A stretch of 64,000 nt of DNA from Saprospiraceae bacterium (GCA_019638385.1 JAHBTW010000003.1:186001-250000); one strand, 5' to 3'. Shown: positions 42,522-54,635, numbered from the stretch's first letter. Numbers and translations are program-made. The notes: a model not told the origin generated them from the letters alone.

Positions 42522-43142
42522 ATGACAGACCGAGCTTATTTAGCTACCCTCCGCACACCGACGCCGGACAACCCGCTCCGGGTGTTGGTAAGCGCCTGTC
42601 TCACCGGCATTACCTGCGGCTACGACGGCAGTGCCAACGGAGAATATCCGAGCGTACTGAAATTATTGCAATACGACACGGTGCGGCTCATCCGCTTTTG
42701 CCCGGAGGAATTTTCTTTCGGCGCTCCCAGAGAGATGTGCGACATTCACGGCGGAACCGGCTTAGACGTACTGGAAGGCAGGGCAAAAGTGCTGACCGAA
42801 ACCGGAAAAGACTGGACGGAAGGCATGATAGCGGCGTCCTTGAAAATGCTGGACATTGCGAGAAGAGAAGCGGTCGAACTCGCCGTCATGATGGACATCA
42901 GCGCGGCCTGCGGCAGTCAGGTCATTTATAACGGCAACCGATTCGGCCCCGAAAAAGTGTATCAAATCGGCGCCGGGGTGAGCGCAGCGCAATTGATGCG
43001 CCACGGGTTCAAAGTCATCAGCCAGCGGGATTATGCATCGCTGGAACTATTGTATTCCAAAATTGACCCGGCGCACGTCATAGATGCGCACGCCAAAGAT
43101 CACCATGAAAATGACTGGTACCGGACGTATTTCAACGTGTAG
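42522..43142 (+). CDS. DUF523 / TudS-type protein (thiouracil desulfurase-like)
   Basis: A 206-residue member of DUF523, which includes TudS, an iron-sulfur enzyme that removes sulfur from thiouracil. Family features are SACLTGITCGYDG, CPEEFSFGAPREMCDIHGG and DISAACGS with conserved Cys residues that could hold a [4Fe-4S] cluster. The start at 42522 is chosen because it begins just before the first strand. The longer frame from 42351 reads into the HNH relic. It belongs to a different function than the ATPase pair and may be the native flank of a transferred module. Confidence 0.85.
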   Translation: MTDRAYLATLRTPTPDNPLRVLVSACLTGITCGYDGSANGEYPSVLKLLQYDTVRLIRFCPEEFSFGAPREMCDIHGGTGLDVLEGRAKVLTETGKDWTEGMIAASLKMLDIARREAVELAVMMDISAACGSQVIYNGNRFGPEKVYQIGAGVSAAQLMRHGFKVISQRDYASLELLYSKIDPAHVIDAHAKDHHENDWYRTYFNV

Positions 43143-43195
43143 CGCATCGCTCCCGGTTTTTTTTGAACACCATTTTTTCACTTACCTACCGCTCA

Positions 43196-44521
43196 ATGAA
43201 GCACTTGAGAGTTATTAGAAAAGCACTGATTTACATCAATTTGGAGAGTGAGGTGGACGACTACGACAAGATTCACGAATCCATCGAAAAAGACATTATT
43301 TTTAAAGGCACCAACCTCTGGATTTTGGTATTTGCCATTATTGTGGCATCGGTTGGGCTAAACATGAACTCCACGGCCGTCATCATCGGCGCGATGTTGA
43401 TATCCCCGCTCATGGGGCCGATCAACGGCATGGGCTATAGCATTGCCACTTACAATTTTCCGCTTTTCAGAAGAGCGGTGAAAAACCTGACCTTTGCGGT
43501 ACTCACCAGTTTGGTGGCCTCCACGGCGTATTTTACCATAAGCCCTATTTCCACGGCGCATTCCGAATTGCTGGCCCGCACCAGCCCGACCATCTACGAT
43601 GTGCTCATCGCGCTGTTCGGCGGCCTGGCCGGCATTGTGGCCATCAGCAGCCGCCAAAAGGGCAATGTCATTCCCGGGGTGGCCATTGCCACTGCGCTCA
43701 TGCCGCCTTTGTGTACGGCGGGCTACGGTCTGGCAACGGGCCAATTCACCTATTTTTTCGGGGCGTTTTACCTCTTCACCATCAATACGGTGTTCATTGC
43801 CATCTCCTCCGTCGTCATTTCTCAAATACTTAAATTTCCGATAAGAACCATTGTTGATGCCGACCAGAAGAAGAAGGTCAATCGTTTGATCTCCTTCGTC
43901 ATCGCATTGGTGTTTTTTCCGAGTATTTACTTTGGTTACAACCTGGTGCAAAAAGAAAAATTCATGGAAAACGCCGCTAAATATGTGCGGAATGTGAGCG
44001 TAATAGAAGGGAATTACCTGTTGAAAAACGAAATTAGCTTCAATAACAAATCCATCGTATTGGTGTATGGCGGGGCTACTTTAGACGGTAGCCAGAAAGA
44101 ACGCATCAGAAAGCGCGCGGCAGATTTTTCGCTCAACAATGCCAATGTAGAATTTCAGCAGGGCTTGGCTTTTGACAATTTCGCCGGGCAGCGCAGCGAG
44201 GTGGACAACCTGAAAACAGAAATCAACCGCCTCACCGTTTCTCTGCAAAACAAAGAGCGGCACATTGACAGCCTGAGCCGCCGCAATTATCGCGGGCGCG
44301 AGGTGTTGGATGAAATTAAAATCCTGTATCCTCAAATCGTACATTGCGCTTTCGGGGAGTCGCTGGTTTTTCAAGACACCGTGCCCAACCCGGAACGCAT
44401 GCAAACCGTGATTTTCAAAATGCAGGGTCGCCCTTTCCCCAATGCGGAAAAAGAAAAAATAGAAAATTGGCTCAAAGCGAAGCTCAAAACGAAGGCGATA
44501 AAGGTCTTTTATGAAAACTGA
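43196..44521 (+). CDS. DUF389-family membrane protein
   Basis: A 441-residue protein with a DUF389 core of several transmembrane segments ([108 protein letters not shown]). The signature Pro- and Gly-rich loops are typical of the family. A long soluble C-terminal region contains a coiled-coil ([31 protein letters not shown]). The ATG at 43196 is preferred to the TTG at 43163. The function of DUF389 is unknown. Confidence 0.85.
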   Translation: MKHLRVIRKALIYINLESEVDDYDKIHESIEKDIIFKGTNLWILVFAIIVASVGLNMNSTAVIIGAMLISPLMGPINGMGYSIATYNFPLFRRAVKNLTFAVLTSLVASTAYFTISPISTAHSELLARTSPTIYDVLIALFGGLAGIVAISSRQKGNVIPGVAIATALMPPLCTAGYGLATGQFTYFFGAFYLFTINTVFIAISSVVISQILKFPIRTIVDADQKKKVNRLISFVIALVFFPSIYFGYNLVQKEKFMENAAKYVRNVSVIEGNYLLKNEISFNNKSIVLVYGGATLDGSQKERIRKRAADFSLNNANVEFQQGLAFDNFAGQRSEVDNLKTEINRLTVSLQNKERHIDSLSRRNYRGREVLDEIKILYPQIVHCAFGESLVFQDTVPNPERMQTVIFKMQGRPFPNAEKEKIENWLKAKLKTKAIKVFYEN

Positions 44522-44534
44522 TTGTAACATTTTC

Positions 44535-44542
44535 TACCTTCG
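44535..44542 (+). promoter_or_regulatory. -7 promoter-like box upstream of fabH
   Basis: TACCTTCG is a variant of TAnnTTTG and lies 26 nt before the ATG at 44569. Confidence 0.3.
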
Positions 44543-44568
44543 CGCCGATTTTGCAAGTCATACAGCCT

Positions 44569-45558
44569 ATGTCAAAAATTCATGCCGCCCTCACCGGCAT
44601 CCATTGCCACTTGCCGGACTATGTGCTCACCAATGCCGAATTGGAGCAGATGGTAGATACCAATGACGAGTGGATATACAGCCGCACCGGTATTCGCGAG
44701 CGCCGCATCCTCAAGGGTGAAGGCAAAGGCGTTTCCGTGATGGGCATCGAAGCCGTGCGCGGACTGCTGGAAAAAACCGGCACCGATCCCTCGGAAGTGG
44801 ACCTCGTCATTTGTGCCACCGTTACGCCCGACATGATGTTTCCCGATACGGCCAACCTCATTGCGCATGCTCTCGGCATCAAAAATGCCTTTTGTTTCGA
44901 TCTCGCCGCCGCCTGTTCCGGCTTCATCTATGCGCTGAGCACCGGCGCCATGTATGTACAATCGGGTATGTATAAGAAAGTAGTGGTGGTGGGGTCTGAC
45001 AAGATGTCGTCCATCATAGACTATACCGACCGTGCCACCTGCATCATTTTCGGCGATGCGGCGGGCGCTGTGTTGTTGGAACCTTCGCAGGAGCCGGTGG
45101 GCGTGATGGACTTCATGCACCGCAGCGATGGGGTAGGGCAGGAGTTTCTGCACCAAAAAGCAGGCGGCTCCCGGCGACCTGCCAGCCGCGAAACGGTGGA
45201 TAACCGCGAGCATTTTGTGTATCAAAATGGGAAGCCGGTGTTCAAATACGCTGTCACCGGAATGTCGGACATCGTACAGAAAGTGATGAAACGCAACCAC
45301 TTATCTCAGGACGATGTGGCCTGGGTGGTACCGCATCAGGCCAACATGCGCATCATAGAAGCCGTGGCCGGCCTCCTGAATTTCCCCATAGAGCGGGTCA
45401 TGATTAATATTCACAAATACGGCAACACCACTGCCGCTACCATTCCGCTGTGTTTGTGGGAATGGGAAAGCCGGCTCCAACGGGGCGACAACATCATCCT
45501 GACGGCATTCGGCGGGGGCTTCACCTGGGGCGCCGTATATCTAAAGTGGGCATACTAA
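44569..45558 (+). CDS. fabH: 3-oxoacyl-[acyl-carrier-protein] synthase III
   Basis: A 329-residue condensing enzyme that starts fatty-acid synthesis by joining acetyl-CoA (or a branched acyl-CoA) to malonyl-ACP. The start MSKIHAAL is preferred over TTG at 44551. Catalytic Cys116 in LAAACSGF, His in VPHQANMRI and Asn in [12 protein letters not shown] are present. The triad and length (330) match FabH. It opens a group of fatty-acid and lipid genes with accB and accC; efp lies between. Confidence 0.95.
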   Translation: MSKIHAALTGIHCHLPDYVLTNAELEQMVDTNDEWIYSRTGIRERRILKGEGKGVSVMGIEAVRGLLEKTGTDPSEVDLVICATVTPDMMFPDTANLIAHALGIKNAFCFDLAAACSGFIYALSTGAMYVQSGMYKKVVVVGSDKMSSIIDYTDRATCIIFGDAAGAVLLEPSQEPVGVMDFMHRSDGVGQEFLHQKAGGSRRPASRETVDNREHFVYQNGKPVFKYAVTGMSDIVQKVMKRNHLSQDDVAWVVPHQANMRIIEAVAGLLNFPIERVMINIHKYGNTTAATIPLCLWEWESRLQRGDNIILTAFGGGFTWGAVYLKWAY

Positions 45559-45577
45559 CGGGAAATCCGATTTTTTC

Positions 45578-45585
45578 TATCTTTG
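45578..45585 (+). promoter_or_regulatory. -7 promoter box upstream of efp
   Basis: TATCTTTG matches TAnnTTTG and lies 36 nt before the efp ATG at 45622. Confidence 0.45.
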
Positions 45586-45621
45586 CGCAGTTTTTGAAAA
45601 ACCAATAATCATTATCAACCT

Positions 45622-46188
45622 ATGGCAAGTACAGCAGACATTCGCAACGGCTTGTGTATTGAATACAACAACGACATTTACGCGATTGTAGAGTTCCAGC
45701 ATGTCAAACCCGGCAAAGGCGCCGCTTTTGTACGCACCAAAATGAAAAGCGTAACCAACGGCCGGGTATTGGAAAATACGTTTCCCTCCGGTCATAAGAT
45801 TGACATCGTGCGCGTAGAGCGCCGCAAATTCCAGTTTCTCTACCCCGACGAAACAGGCTACCACTTCATGGACAATGAGACTTTTGAGCAGATTGCCATG
45901 GAAAAAGACATGATCAGCCGCCCGGAACTGCTCAAAGAAGGCACTGAGGTGGAAATCATGTTTCACGCCGAAAAAGACATTCCGCTCACCCTCGATCTGC
46001 CGGCCAATATCGCCCTCAAAGTGACCTACACCGAACCAGGCATGAAAGGCGATACGGCGACCAATACCTATAAGCCCGCTACCGTTGAAACCGGTGCGGA
46101 AGTAAAAGTACCTTTGTTTGTAAACGAAGGCGACCTGATACGCATTGATACCTCCACCGGCGCCTATATGGAACGGGTAAAACAATAA
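45622..46188 (+). CDS. efp: Elongation factor P
   Basis: A 188-residue factor that relieves ribosome stalling at polyproline. The domain I loop reads VKPGKGAAF with the modified Lys position at 32 (GKG). Domain III ends in [18 protein letters not shown]. Length is standard. It stands between fabH and accB; an efp-accB-accC string is common in Bacteria. Whether Lys32 is modified, and by which system, cannot be seen in this window. Confidence 0.97.
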   Translation: MASTADIRNGLCIEYNNDIYAIVEFQHVKPGKGAAFVRTKMKSVTNGRVLENTFPSGHKIDIVRVERRKFQFLYPDETGYHFMDNETFEQIAMEKDMISRPELLKEGTEVEIMFHAEKDIPLTLDLPANIALKVTYTEPGMKGDTATNTYKPATVETGAEVKVPLFVNEGDLIRIDTSTGAYMERVKQ

Positions 46189-46192
46189 AGGC

Positions 46193-46696
46193 ATGAACAA
46201 CTTCAAGGAAATTCAGGAACTGATCCGGCTCATCACCAAAGCCGAACTGTCGGAATTTAAGATGAAAGACGGCGATTTTGAGTTGTCTATTCGCACCAAA
46301 TACTTCAACAATTCCGGCAAGGTGTCTGCTGCTCCGGCAGTAACTTTCTCTGCTCCGGCTCCTGCCGCTCCGGCAGCGCCTCCTGCTTCAGACGCGCCCG
46401 CCACGCCCGACATACCGAGCGCGGCGCCTGTTGCAACAGAAGGGAGCAGCGGATATTTGGAAATCCGCTCGCCCATCGTCGGCACTTTTTACCGCTCCCC
46501 TTCACCGGAAAAGCCGGCGTACATCAAACCCGGCGATGTGATCAAACCCGGCGACGTGGTGTGCATCGTAGAGGCCATGAAACTGTTTAATGAGATCGAG
46601 TCGGAGCACGGAGGCAAGGTGGTAAAAGTGATTGTGGAAGACGCTTCGCCTGTAGAGTTCGATCAGGTGCTCTTCCTGCTTGATCCCAAAGGGTAA
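46193..46696 (+). CDS. accB: Biotin carboxyl carrier protein of acetyl-CoA carboxylase
   Basis: A 167-residue BCCP. An N-terminal helix (KEIQELIRLITKAELSEFKMKDGDFELSI) is joined by a 50-residue Ala/Pro-rich flexible linker to the biotinyl domain. The domain has the biotinylation site in IVEAMKLFNEIES. It begins 4 nt after efp and is followed by accC, forming the biotin-carboxylase half of acetyl-CoA carboxylase. The linker length is normal. Confidence 0.96.
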   Translation: MNNFKEIQELIRLITKAELSEFKMKDGDFELSIRTKYFNNSGKVSAAPAVTFSAPAPAAPAAPPASDAPATPDIPSAAPVATEGSSGYLEIRSPIVGTFYRSPSPEKPAYIKPGDVIKPGDVVCIVEAMKLFNEIESEHGGKVVKVIVEDASPVEFDQVLFLLDPKG

Positions 46697-46746
46697 ACCT
46701 GCGGGTTCGCTGATGTCTCAACTCATTTTTAACCTGACCACTAACC

Positions 46747-48090
46747 ATGCAGTTCAATAAGATACTGATTGCCAACCGGGGCGAAATAGCCCTGCGCATC
46801 ATTCGCACCTGCCGGGAAATGGGCATAAAAACGGTGGCCGTGTATTCCACTGCCGACCGCGAGAGCCTCCACGTCCGGTTTGCCGACGAAGCCGTTTGTA
46901 TCGGCCCGCCTTCCTCCGCCGAGTCTTACCTGAGCATACCGCGCATCATGGCGGCGGTGGAAATCACCAATGCCGACGCCATTCATCCGGGCTACGGCTT
47001 TTTGGCCGAAAATGCCGAGTTTGCAGAGGTGTGCGGCGAATACGGCATCAAATTCATCGGCCCCACAGCGGAGCAAATTCGCAAAATGGGCGATAAAATT
47101 ACGGCCAAAGAAACCATGGTCAAGGCCGGCGTGCCCGTCATTCCCGGCTCCGAAGGTTTGGTCAAAGACCTTAAGCACGGCCTGAAATCGGCCAAAGAGG
47201 TGGGCTATCCCGTCATCATCAAAGCAACGGCGGGCGGCGGCGGCAAAGGCATGCGCGTGGTGTGGGAGGAAAAGGATTTTGAAAACGCGTACTCCATGGC
47301 CCGCAACGAGTCTAAAGCCTCTTTCGGCAACGACGGGGTGTATATCGAAAAATTTGTAGAGGAACCCCGACACATTGAGTTTCAAATTGCCGGCGACCAG
47401 TTCGGCACGGTGGTTCACCTGTCGGAGCGCGACTGCTCCATTCAGCGCCGGCACCAGAAATTGGTGGAGGAAAGCCCTTCGCCTTTTATGACCGACGAAC
47501 TGCGCGAGGAGATGGGTAATGCCGCCATCAAAGCCGGCAAAGCCATCAATTATGAGGGCGTGGGCACCATAGAGTTTCTCGTGGATAAGTACCGGAATTT
47601 CTACTTCATGGAAATGAATACCCGTATCCAGGTAGAACACCCGGTTACCGAAGAAGTGATAGACCATGACCTCATCAAGGAACAAATCAAAATAGCGCAG
47701 GGCGAGCCGATCAGCGGCAAAAATTATTATCCGACGCTCTTCGCGATGGAATGCCGCATCAATGCCGAAGACCCTTTCCACGGATTCCGGCCCAGTCCCG
47801 GGCGCATCACCTCGTTTCACAGCTCCAAGGGGCACGGCGTACGCGTGGACACGCACGTTTATGCCGGTTATACCATACCGCCCTACTACGATTCGTTGAT
47901 TGCCAAACTAATTTGCCGCGCCCGTACCCGTGAAGAAGTCATACGGAAAATGGAACGCGCCTTAGACGAGTTCATCATCGAAGGGGTAAAGACGACGGTG
48001 CCCTTCCACCAGCGGCTGATGAAGGACCCGAATTTCCGCGAAGGAAATTTCAATACCAGTTTTCTCAATGATTTTGACCTGAAAGCCTGA
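46747..48090 (+). CDS. accC: Acetyl-CoA carboxylase biotin carboxylase subunit
   Basis: A 447-residue ATP-grasp enzyme that carboxylates biotin on AccB. Motifs: [38 protein letters not shown], the Gly-rich ATP loop [14 protein letters not shown], the catalytic region [20 protein letters not shown], and [17 protein letters not shown] with the Arg and Glu needed for bicarbonate. Length matches E. coli AccC. It lies 50 nt after accB and 2 nt before the ABC transporter gene. Confidence 0.97.
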   Translation: MQFNKILIANRGEIALRIIRTCREMGIKTVAVYSTADRESLHVRFADEAVCIGPPSSAESYLSIPRIMAAVEITNADAIHPGYGFLAENAEFAEVCGEYGIKFIGPTAEQIRKMGDKITAKETMVKAGVPVIPGSEGLVKDLKHGLKSAKEVGYPVIIKATAGGGGKGMRVVWEEKDFENAYSMARNESKASFGNDGVYIEKFVEEPRHIEFQIAGDQFGTVVHLSERDCSIQRRHQKLVEESPSPFMTDELREEMGNAAIKAGKAINYEGVGTIEFLVDKYRNFYFMEMNTRIQVEHPVTEEVIDHDLIKEQIKIAQGEPISGKNYYPTLFAMECRINAEDPFHGFRPSPGRITSFHSSKGHGVRVDTHVYAGYTIPPYYDSLIAKLICRARTREEVIRKMERALDEFIIEGVKTTVPFHQRLMKDPNFREGNFNTSFLNDFDLKA

Positions 48091-48092
48091 TA

Positions 48093-49907
48093 GTGAGGAG
48101 TTTCTGGCGATTGCTCGGCTATTTGCGAAACTATCGCGCTAATGTGGCGCTAAACATTGTCAGCAACTTGCTCACCGCCATTTTCACGGCTGTTGCCATT
48201 CCCTTGCTTGCTCCGTTTCTGGAGTTGCTGTTCGACCGCAAATCGCTCGTAACCGAACCGCCGGCGGGCAGCCTGTTTTCGGCTCAGAACATCAGTGATT
48301 ATTTCAATTACACGGTCAGCAATTTCATTACGGAGCAAGGCAAAGAGGCCGCTTTGGTGTATGTGTGCCTGTGGATCGTGGCAGTCTTTTTTCTGAAAAA
48401 TCTGTTCCGGTACCTCTCCCTTTTTTTTATGGCGCCGGTGCGCAACGGCATCATCCGCGACCTGCGCGGGCAGTTGTTTCACAAATTGCTCGTTCTTCCA
48501 CTACCGTACTTCTCCGAAGAGCGCAAAGGCGACCTCATGTCGCGCATCACCGCCGACGTGCAGGAAGTGGAATGGAGTATCCTCAACGTATTGGAAGCGG
48601 TATTTCGGGAGCCGCTCATCATCGGCGGCGCTTTGGGCATCATGCTCTACATCAGCCCGCAACTGACTTTGTTTGTATTCGTGCTGATGTTTTTTACCGG
48701 CTTCGTCATCGGGGGCATCGGGCGCCGCTTGAAGCGCAGTTCGCTCGACGTGCAGGAACGCCTCGGCACGCTGGTATCGCTCATCGAGGAGGCGTTGTCA
48801 GGGCTGCGCATCATCAAGGGTTTCAATGCAGAGGGGTATCAGCGCGACAAGTTCGGCAGGGAAAACGACGGTTATCGCCACACGCTCACCCGCCTGCTGT
48901 GGCGCCGCGATTTGTCGTCGCCGCTGTCCGAATTTCTCGGCATCGGCGTAGTGGCGGTATTGCTGTGGTTCGGTTCGCGTTTGGTCTTTTCCGGTCAAAT
49001 GGCCGCAGAGACCTTTCTCACCTTCATCTTTGCGTTTTACAACGTCATCGAACCGGCCAAAAAACTCTCCCGCGCCGTGTATGACATTCAGAAAGGCATC
49101 GCCGCCCTGCAACGGGTGGAGATGGTGCTGGACGCCCCGCTGCAAATAGCAGAGCCGGAGCAGCCGCAACCGCTTGACGCCTTCCACGACGCCATCGAAT
49201 ACCGCGATGTGGGTTTTGCTTACAACAACAATGAAGGCCCCGTTTTGCAAGACATCAACCTGCGCATTGCCAAAGGTCGCGTAGTGGCCTTGGTGGGCGC
49301 TTCGGGCGCGGGCAAGTCCACCATCGCCGATTTGCTGCCCCGCTTTTACGATGTGCAGTCAGGCGGCATTTTTATAGACGGTATAGATATTCGGCACGTC
49401 AGTTTGCGGAGTCTGCGCCGCCTCATGGGTATTGTTTCGCAGGAGGCCATTTTGTTTAACGATACCATTTACAACAACATCGTGTTCGGCATGGAGGGCG
49501 TCACGGCAGAAGACGTGGAGCGCGCTGCTCGTATTGCCAATGCCCATGATTTCATTCTGGCCACCGAACACGGCTATCAAACCAATATCGGCGACCGGGG
49601 CCTCAAGCTCAGCGGCGGCCAACGGCAGCGACTCACCATTGCTCGCGCCATTCTCAAAAATCCGCCCATTCTCATCTTAGACGAGGCGACTTCTGCCTTA
49701 GATGCCGAATCTGAAAAGTTGGTACAACAGGCATTGGAGGAGTTGATGAAAAATCGCACGGCCATCGTCATTGCTCACCGCCTGAGTACGGTGCGCAATG
49801 CCGACGAAATTGTGGTGTTGCACCGCGGGCGCATCGTGCAGCGCGGCACACATGAAGAACTTACGGCTAAGGAAGGCGAATACCGGAAATTGACAGGCGG
49901 TATGTAA
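48093..49907 (+). CDS. ABC transporter, MsbA-like half-transporter (permease-ATPase fusion)
   Basis: A 604-residue exporter with an N-terminal six-helix membrane domain (about 1-330) and a C-terminal ATPase. The ATPase has Walker A VGASGAGKSTIADL, signature LSGGQRQRLTIARA, Walker B ILILDEATSALDAES and the switch His in IAHRLSTVRNADEI. Starts with GTG 2 nt after accC. Clustered with fabH, accB and accC, it is a likely lipid-A or phospholipid flippase, but ligand assignment is inference. Type-1 exporters in this family also carry peptides and drugs. Confidence 0.93.
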   Translation: MRSFWRLLGYLRNYRANVALNIVSNLLTAIFTAVAIPLLAPFLELLFDRKSLVTEPPAGSLFSAQNISDYFNYTVSNFITEQGKEAALVYVCLWIVAVFFLKNLFRYLSLFFMAPVRNGIIRDLRGQLFHKLLVLPLPYFSEERKGDLMSRITADVQEVEWSILNVLEAVFREPLIIGGALGIMLYISPQLTLFVFVLMFFTGFVIGGIGRRLKRSSLDVQERLGTLVSLIEEALSGLRIIKGFNAEGYQRDKFGRENDGYRHTLTRLLWRRDLSSPLSEFLGIGVVAVLLWFGSRLVFSGQMAAETFLTFIFAFYNVIEPAKKLSRAVYDIQKGIAALQRVEMVLDAPLQIAEPEQPQPLDAFHDAIEYRDVGFAYNNNEGPVLQDINLRIAKGRVVALVGASGAGKSTIADLLPRFYDVQSGGIFIDGIDIRHVSLRSLRRLMGIVSQEAILFNDTIYNNIVFGMEGVTAEDVERAARIANAHDFILATEHGYQTNIGDRGLKLSGGQRQRLTIARAILKNPPILILDEATSALDAESEKLVQQALEELMKNRTAIVIAHRLSTVRNADEIVVLHRGRIVQRGTHEELTAKEGEYRKLTGGM

Positions 49908-49912
49908 GGAGG

Positions 49913-50584
49913 CTATTTCAATCGCTCGATTTGCAGTTCGTCCATCGCCCGTTCCAAGTCCGCTATTCCGATATTCCGGCCGGCGATGCTTATGACGAAG
50001 CGGTTGTTCCACAGCACGTTAAATGTTCCCATCCTTCCCGGCCCGTAACGGATCAACGCGGGTTGTCCTTTGTAAAGAAAGGAGCGCCGCTCCACCGCAG
50101 GGTTTTCTTCTTCGGGAAGCGCAGTCCAATCGGCCAATACGGATAATATTTCTGCTTGATCGCCCACATCGTGAAGAGAAACCGATAAGCGGCGATCCTG
50201 TGTGCTGTAAGCGGCACTGAGCGCGGCGACGAGGCCGGCCCCCATCGTGTAGCTTTCTCCGTTGAGGGTGTTGCGTTGCATACCGGCCAACGCCGGCGGA
50301 AAAAGCGGCAGCAAAACAGTGTGGTCGTACGCATTACTCTTTAAGCGGAGAGCATTGGCCGGAATGTAATACGGCTCAACAGGTTGATTGGCAATTGGTT
50401 GAGCAGCAGTCGGTTCTTCCTGAGCGAACGCGCCCGGATCGGCCTTTTCGCCCGGCGAGGAGTTGGTGCAGCCGTAGAGGAGGGAGAGGGCAAGGGGCAA
50501 GAGGCAAAGGGCAAGGGGCGTAGAGCAGAGGGCAGAGAGCATAGAGCTTCCACGGAAGCGCAAATGATAACGGGAATTTCTCAT
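49913..50584 (-). CDS. Lipoprotein whose signal peptide is encoded by a period-7 repeat
   Basis: A 223-residue lipoprotein. The start at 50584 is supported by a promoter box at 50602-50609, which lies inside the longer in-frame ORF from 50626. Residues 17-37 of the signal peptide form three 7-residue repeats (SALCSTP, LALCLLP, LALSLLY) and end with the lipobox Cys at 39 (LYGC). They are encoded by eight 7-nt words. The mature part has no recognised domain: YNAIDHTVLL-like start, a region LSVSLHDVGDQAEILSVLADW, and a C-terminal NRFVISIAGRNIGIADLERAMDELQIERLK. It is convergent to the ABC transporter, 5 nt apart. Function unknown. Confidence 0.75.
   Translation of the reverse strand: MRNSRYHLRFRGSSMLSALCSTPLALCLLPLALSLLYGCTNSSPGEKADPGAFAQEEPTAAQPIANQPVEPYYIPANALRLKSNAYDHTVLLPLFPPALAGMQRNTLNGESYTMGAGLVAALSAAYSTQDRRLSVSLHDVGDQAEILSVLADWTALPEEENPAVERRSFLYKGQPALIRYGPGRMGTFNVLWNNRFVISIAGRNIGIADLERAMDELQIERLK
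50485..50540 (-). repeat. GCYCYNY period-7 word repeat inside a signal-peptide coding region
   Basis: On the minus strand eight consecutive 7-nt words (GCTCTCT GCCCTCT, then GCTCTAC, GCCCCTT, GCCCTTT, GCCTCTT, GCCCCTT, GCCCTCT) run from 50540 down to 50485. The same word family occurs intergenically at 26126-26199 and 29991-30046. Confidence 0.9.
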
Positions 50585-50601
50585 GGGCATCATTTTTGTT
50601 G

Positions 50602-50609
50602 CAAAAGTA
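50602..50609 (-). promoter_or_regulatory. -7 promoter box of the repeat-signal-peptide lipoprotein
   Basis: Minus-strand TACTTTTG (50609-50602) matches TAnnTTTG, 17 nt before the start at 50584. Placed between the thioredoxin stop and this start. Confidence 0.45.
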
Positions 50610-50646
50610 CATCTCGAAACCGACAAATGCCCTGTAAATCCGGCAG

Positions 50647-51207
50647 TTATTTGGAGAGGATGGCAGCCATGTCGGCTTCCAGCGACATCTGCGGGCTTTC
50701 GACGATGCGCCCGATCTCCTGCCCGGCGCGGGAGAAAATGAAAGTGGGCACATATTCAATGTTTTTGCCTTTTTCCTCGCCTTGCGGACTGGTTTTGCGG
50801 CGGTCGGGGTGATCGTCTAAGCTATACATCCGCAGTCGTTGTTCATCCACGCCAAGCTGGTCTAATATTTTGAAAAAACGCGGCACTTCGCGCTGGCTGT
50901 CTTCACACCAGGTGCCCATAAAGATTTCAATGTCCAGTTCGGTGAATTTACCTTGCAGGGGCGCTGCGGCAGCGGTATTCACCTGATAGCTCGCATATTC
51001 GGCATTGAACCACTCGCTGAAAGGCGCCTGAAGCAGCCCCTTACGGTCAATGCGCCCCAGCAGCATGGGCGTTCCGTCTTGAGCCGTATCCTGATGATTG
51101 AGAGAGAATTTCATTCCGGGTCCCGCCATAGTAATTTGTCGGGAGCCGTTGCATCCCATAGCAAATAGCACGGCAATAATCAGCATAACAGGAAAGAAGA
51201 TTTTCAT
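50647..51207 (-). CDS. Thioredoxin-family lipoprotein
   Basis: A 186-residue lipoprotein. The start MKIFFPVMLIIAVLFAMGC has a lipobox Cys at residue 19. The longer frame from 51381 begins upstream of the promoter box and is rejected. A thioredoxin fold follows with the motif GTWCEDSQREVPRFFKIL, in which the second Cys of the usual CxxC is Ser, so it has a monothiol-type or disrupted active site. Pattern YVPTFIFSRAGQEIGRIVE holds the cis-Pro (VPT). It may have a peroxiredoxin- or binding-type role rather than disulfide exchange. A single gene on the minus strand with its own promoter box (51227-51234). Confidence 0.85.
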   Translation of the reverse strand: MKIFFPVMLIIAVLFAMGCNGSRQITMAGPGMKFSLNHQDTAQDGTPMLLGRIDRKGLLQAPFSEWFNAEYASYQVNTAAAAPLQGKFTELDIEIFMGTWCEDSQREVPRFFKILDQLGVDEQRLRMYSLDDHPDRRKTSPQGEEKGKNIEYVPTFIFSRAGQEIGRIVESPQMSLEADMAAILSK

Positions 51208-51226
51208 AGCAATATGATTTTGACGG

Positions 51227-51234
51227 CAAAGGTA
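51227..51234 (-). promoter_or_regulatory. -7 promoter box of the thioredoxin lipoprotein
   Basis: Minus-strand TACCTTTG (51234-51227) matches TAnnTTTG and lies 19 nt before the start at 51207. Confidence 0.5.
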
Positions 51235-51334
51235 TCCCGGATTTCTATTAGTATTTACAAATTCATCAAACAATCCGGCGACTTTCGGGTTTTTGGATTG
51301 GCGGACTTTATGCCGACCCGGTGTTATCCAGATG

Positions 51335-51366
51335 TTTCGATGCCTTTCAACCTCACTATAATTTTG
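51335..51366 (+). promoter_or_regulatory. Promoter upstream of katG
   Basis: TTTCG (51335-51339), 19-nt spacer, then TAATTTTG (51359-51366) match the -33 and -7 elements. katG starts 88 nt downstream, leaving room for a leader. No binding site for OxyR or PerR could be recognised by eye. Confidence 0.5.
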
Positions 51367-51403
51367 GGAAACTTCCGACACTACGGAATTGTCTTCTGGA
51401 TAA

Positions 51404-53689
<2,286 letters not shown>

Positions 53690-53719
53690 GGTTGACTGTA
53701 CGGATTGATAAATAGATAG

Positions 53720-53753
53720 AAAAGGGCGGTCCGGCAGCGGGCTGCCCTTTTTG
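53720..53753 (+). terminator. Intrinsic terminator of katG
   Basis: AAAAGGGC (53720-53727) pairs with GCCCTTTT (53744-53751), with an interrupted GC-rich loop region, and T residues follow. It is 31 nt after the katG stop. Confidence 0.8.
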
Positions 53754-53825
53754 TTTCATTTTGGGGTTTAAGTGCGATTGCCCTGACCGGCACGAATGTT
53801 GCGCCGCAAGATTCGGCGAAATCCC

Positions 53826-53833
53826 TACCTTTG
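53826..53833 (+). promoter_or_regulatory. -7 promoter box upstream of the UPF0173 hydrolase
   Basis: TACCTTTG matches TAnnTTTG and ends 17 nt before the ATG at 53851, which favours that start over the in-frame TTG at 53761. Confidence 0.45.
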
Positions 53834-53850
53834 TCGCAAAACACATACCG

Positions 53851-54531
53851 ATGAAATTGACTTATTACGGCCACTCTTGTTTTCTGCTGGAATGGAACGG
53901 CCAACGCATCATCTTCGATCCCTTTATCAGCCCCAATGAATTGGCGGCCCACATTGACGTGCAGCAGATTCGGGTGGATGCCGTCCTCGTATCGCACGGG
54001 CACGGCGATCACTTAGCCGATGCCGAAACCATCGCCCGCAACAGCGACGCACCGATCGTGTCCAACTATGAAGTCGCTACCTGGTTTGAAAACAAAGGCT
54101 TGAGAGTACACCCGATGAACCTCGGCGGCAAGTGGACCTTTGACTTCGGCACCGTGAAGTACGTCAATGCCGTACACACTTCTTCCCTGCCCGACGGCAG
54201 CAACGGCGGCAACCCCGGCGGCTTTGTGGTGTGGAACGAGGAGCAGTGCCTCTACTTCGCCGGCGATACTGCGCTCCATTTCGACATGCAACTCATTCCG
54301 ATCACCTGTCCTGAATTGGATGTGGCCATTCTGCCCATTGGCGACAACTTCACGATGGGCTACGACGATGCGGTCATTGCGGCGGAGTTTGTGGAATGCG
54401 AACGCGTCATCGGCTGTCATTACGATACCTTCGGATACATCAAAATTGACCATGAGGAGGCAAAAAAATCTTTCGCAGATGAAGGGAAAGAGCTAATTTT
54501 GCTGCCCATCGGCGGGAGCATAGACATCTGA
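53851..54531 (+). CDS. Metal-dependent hydrolase, UPF0173 (metallo-beta-lactamase fold)
   Basis: A 226-residue metallo-beta-lactamase-fold protein. The family motif is [10 protein letters not shown], with further metal ligands in [21 protein letters not shown] and [10 protein letters not shown]. The UPF0173 family has no firmly known natural substrate. It begins 18 nt after a promoter box, and the in-frame extension upstream is not translated in this model. It stands between katG and parA, without evident functional link. Confidence 0.92.
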   Translation: MKLTYYGHSCFLLEWNGQRIIFDPFISPNELAAHIDVQQIRVDAVLVSHGHGDHLADAETIARNSDAPIVSNYEVATWFENKGLRVHPMNLGGKWTFDFGTVKYVNAVHTSSLPDGSNGGNPGGFVVWNEEQCLYFAGDTALHFDMQLIPITCPELDVAILPIGDNFTMGYDDAVIAAEFVECERVIGCHYDTFGYIKIDHEEAKKSFADEGKELILLPIGGSIDI

Positions 54532-54635
54532 CCGGCTCCTGTTCTTGCCTGACTTACACTGATACCGGAAAGCAGCTTTTTCATTTTTTTAATCCGGAAC
54601 CGGCCCGAAAAACCGTTCCTCAATCGCTTTGTATT

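Noticed and set aside
54532..54635. Possible regulatory RNA between the UPF0173 gene and parA
   Set aside because: A CCGGAACCGG palindrome and T-rich stretches are present, but no convincing fold or promoter pair.
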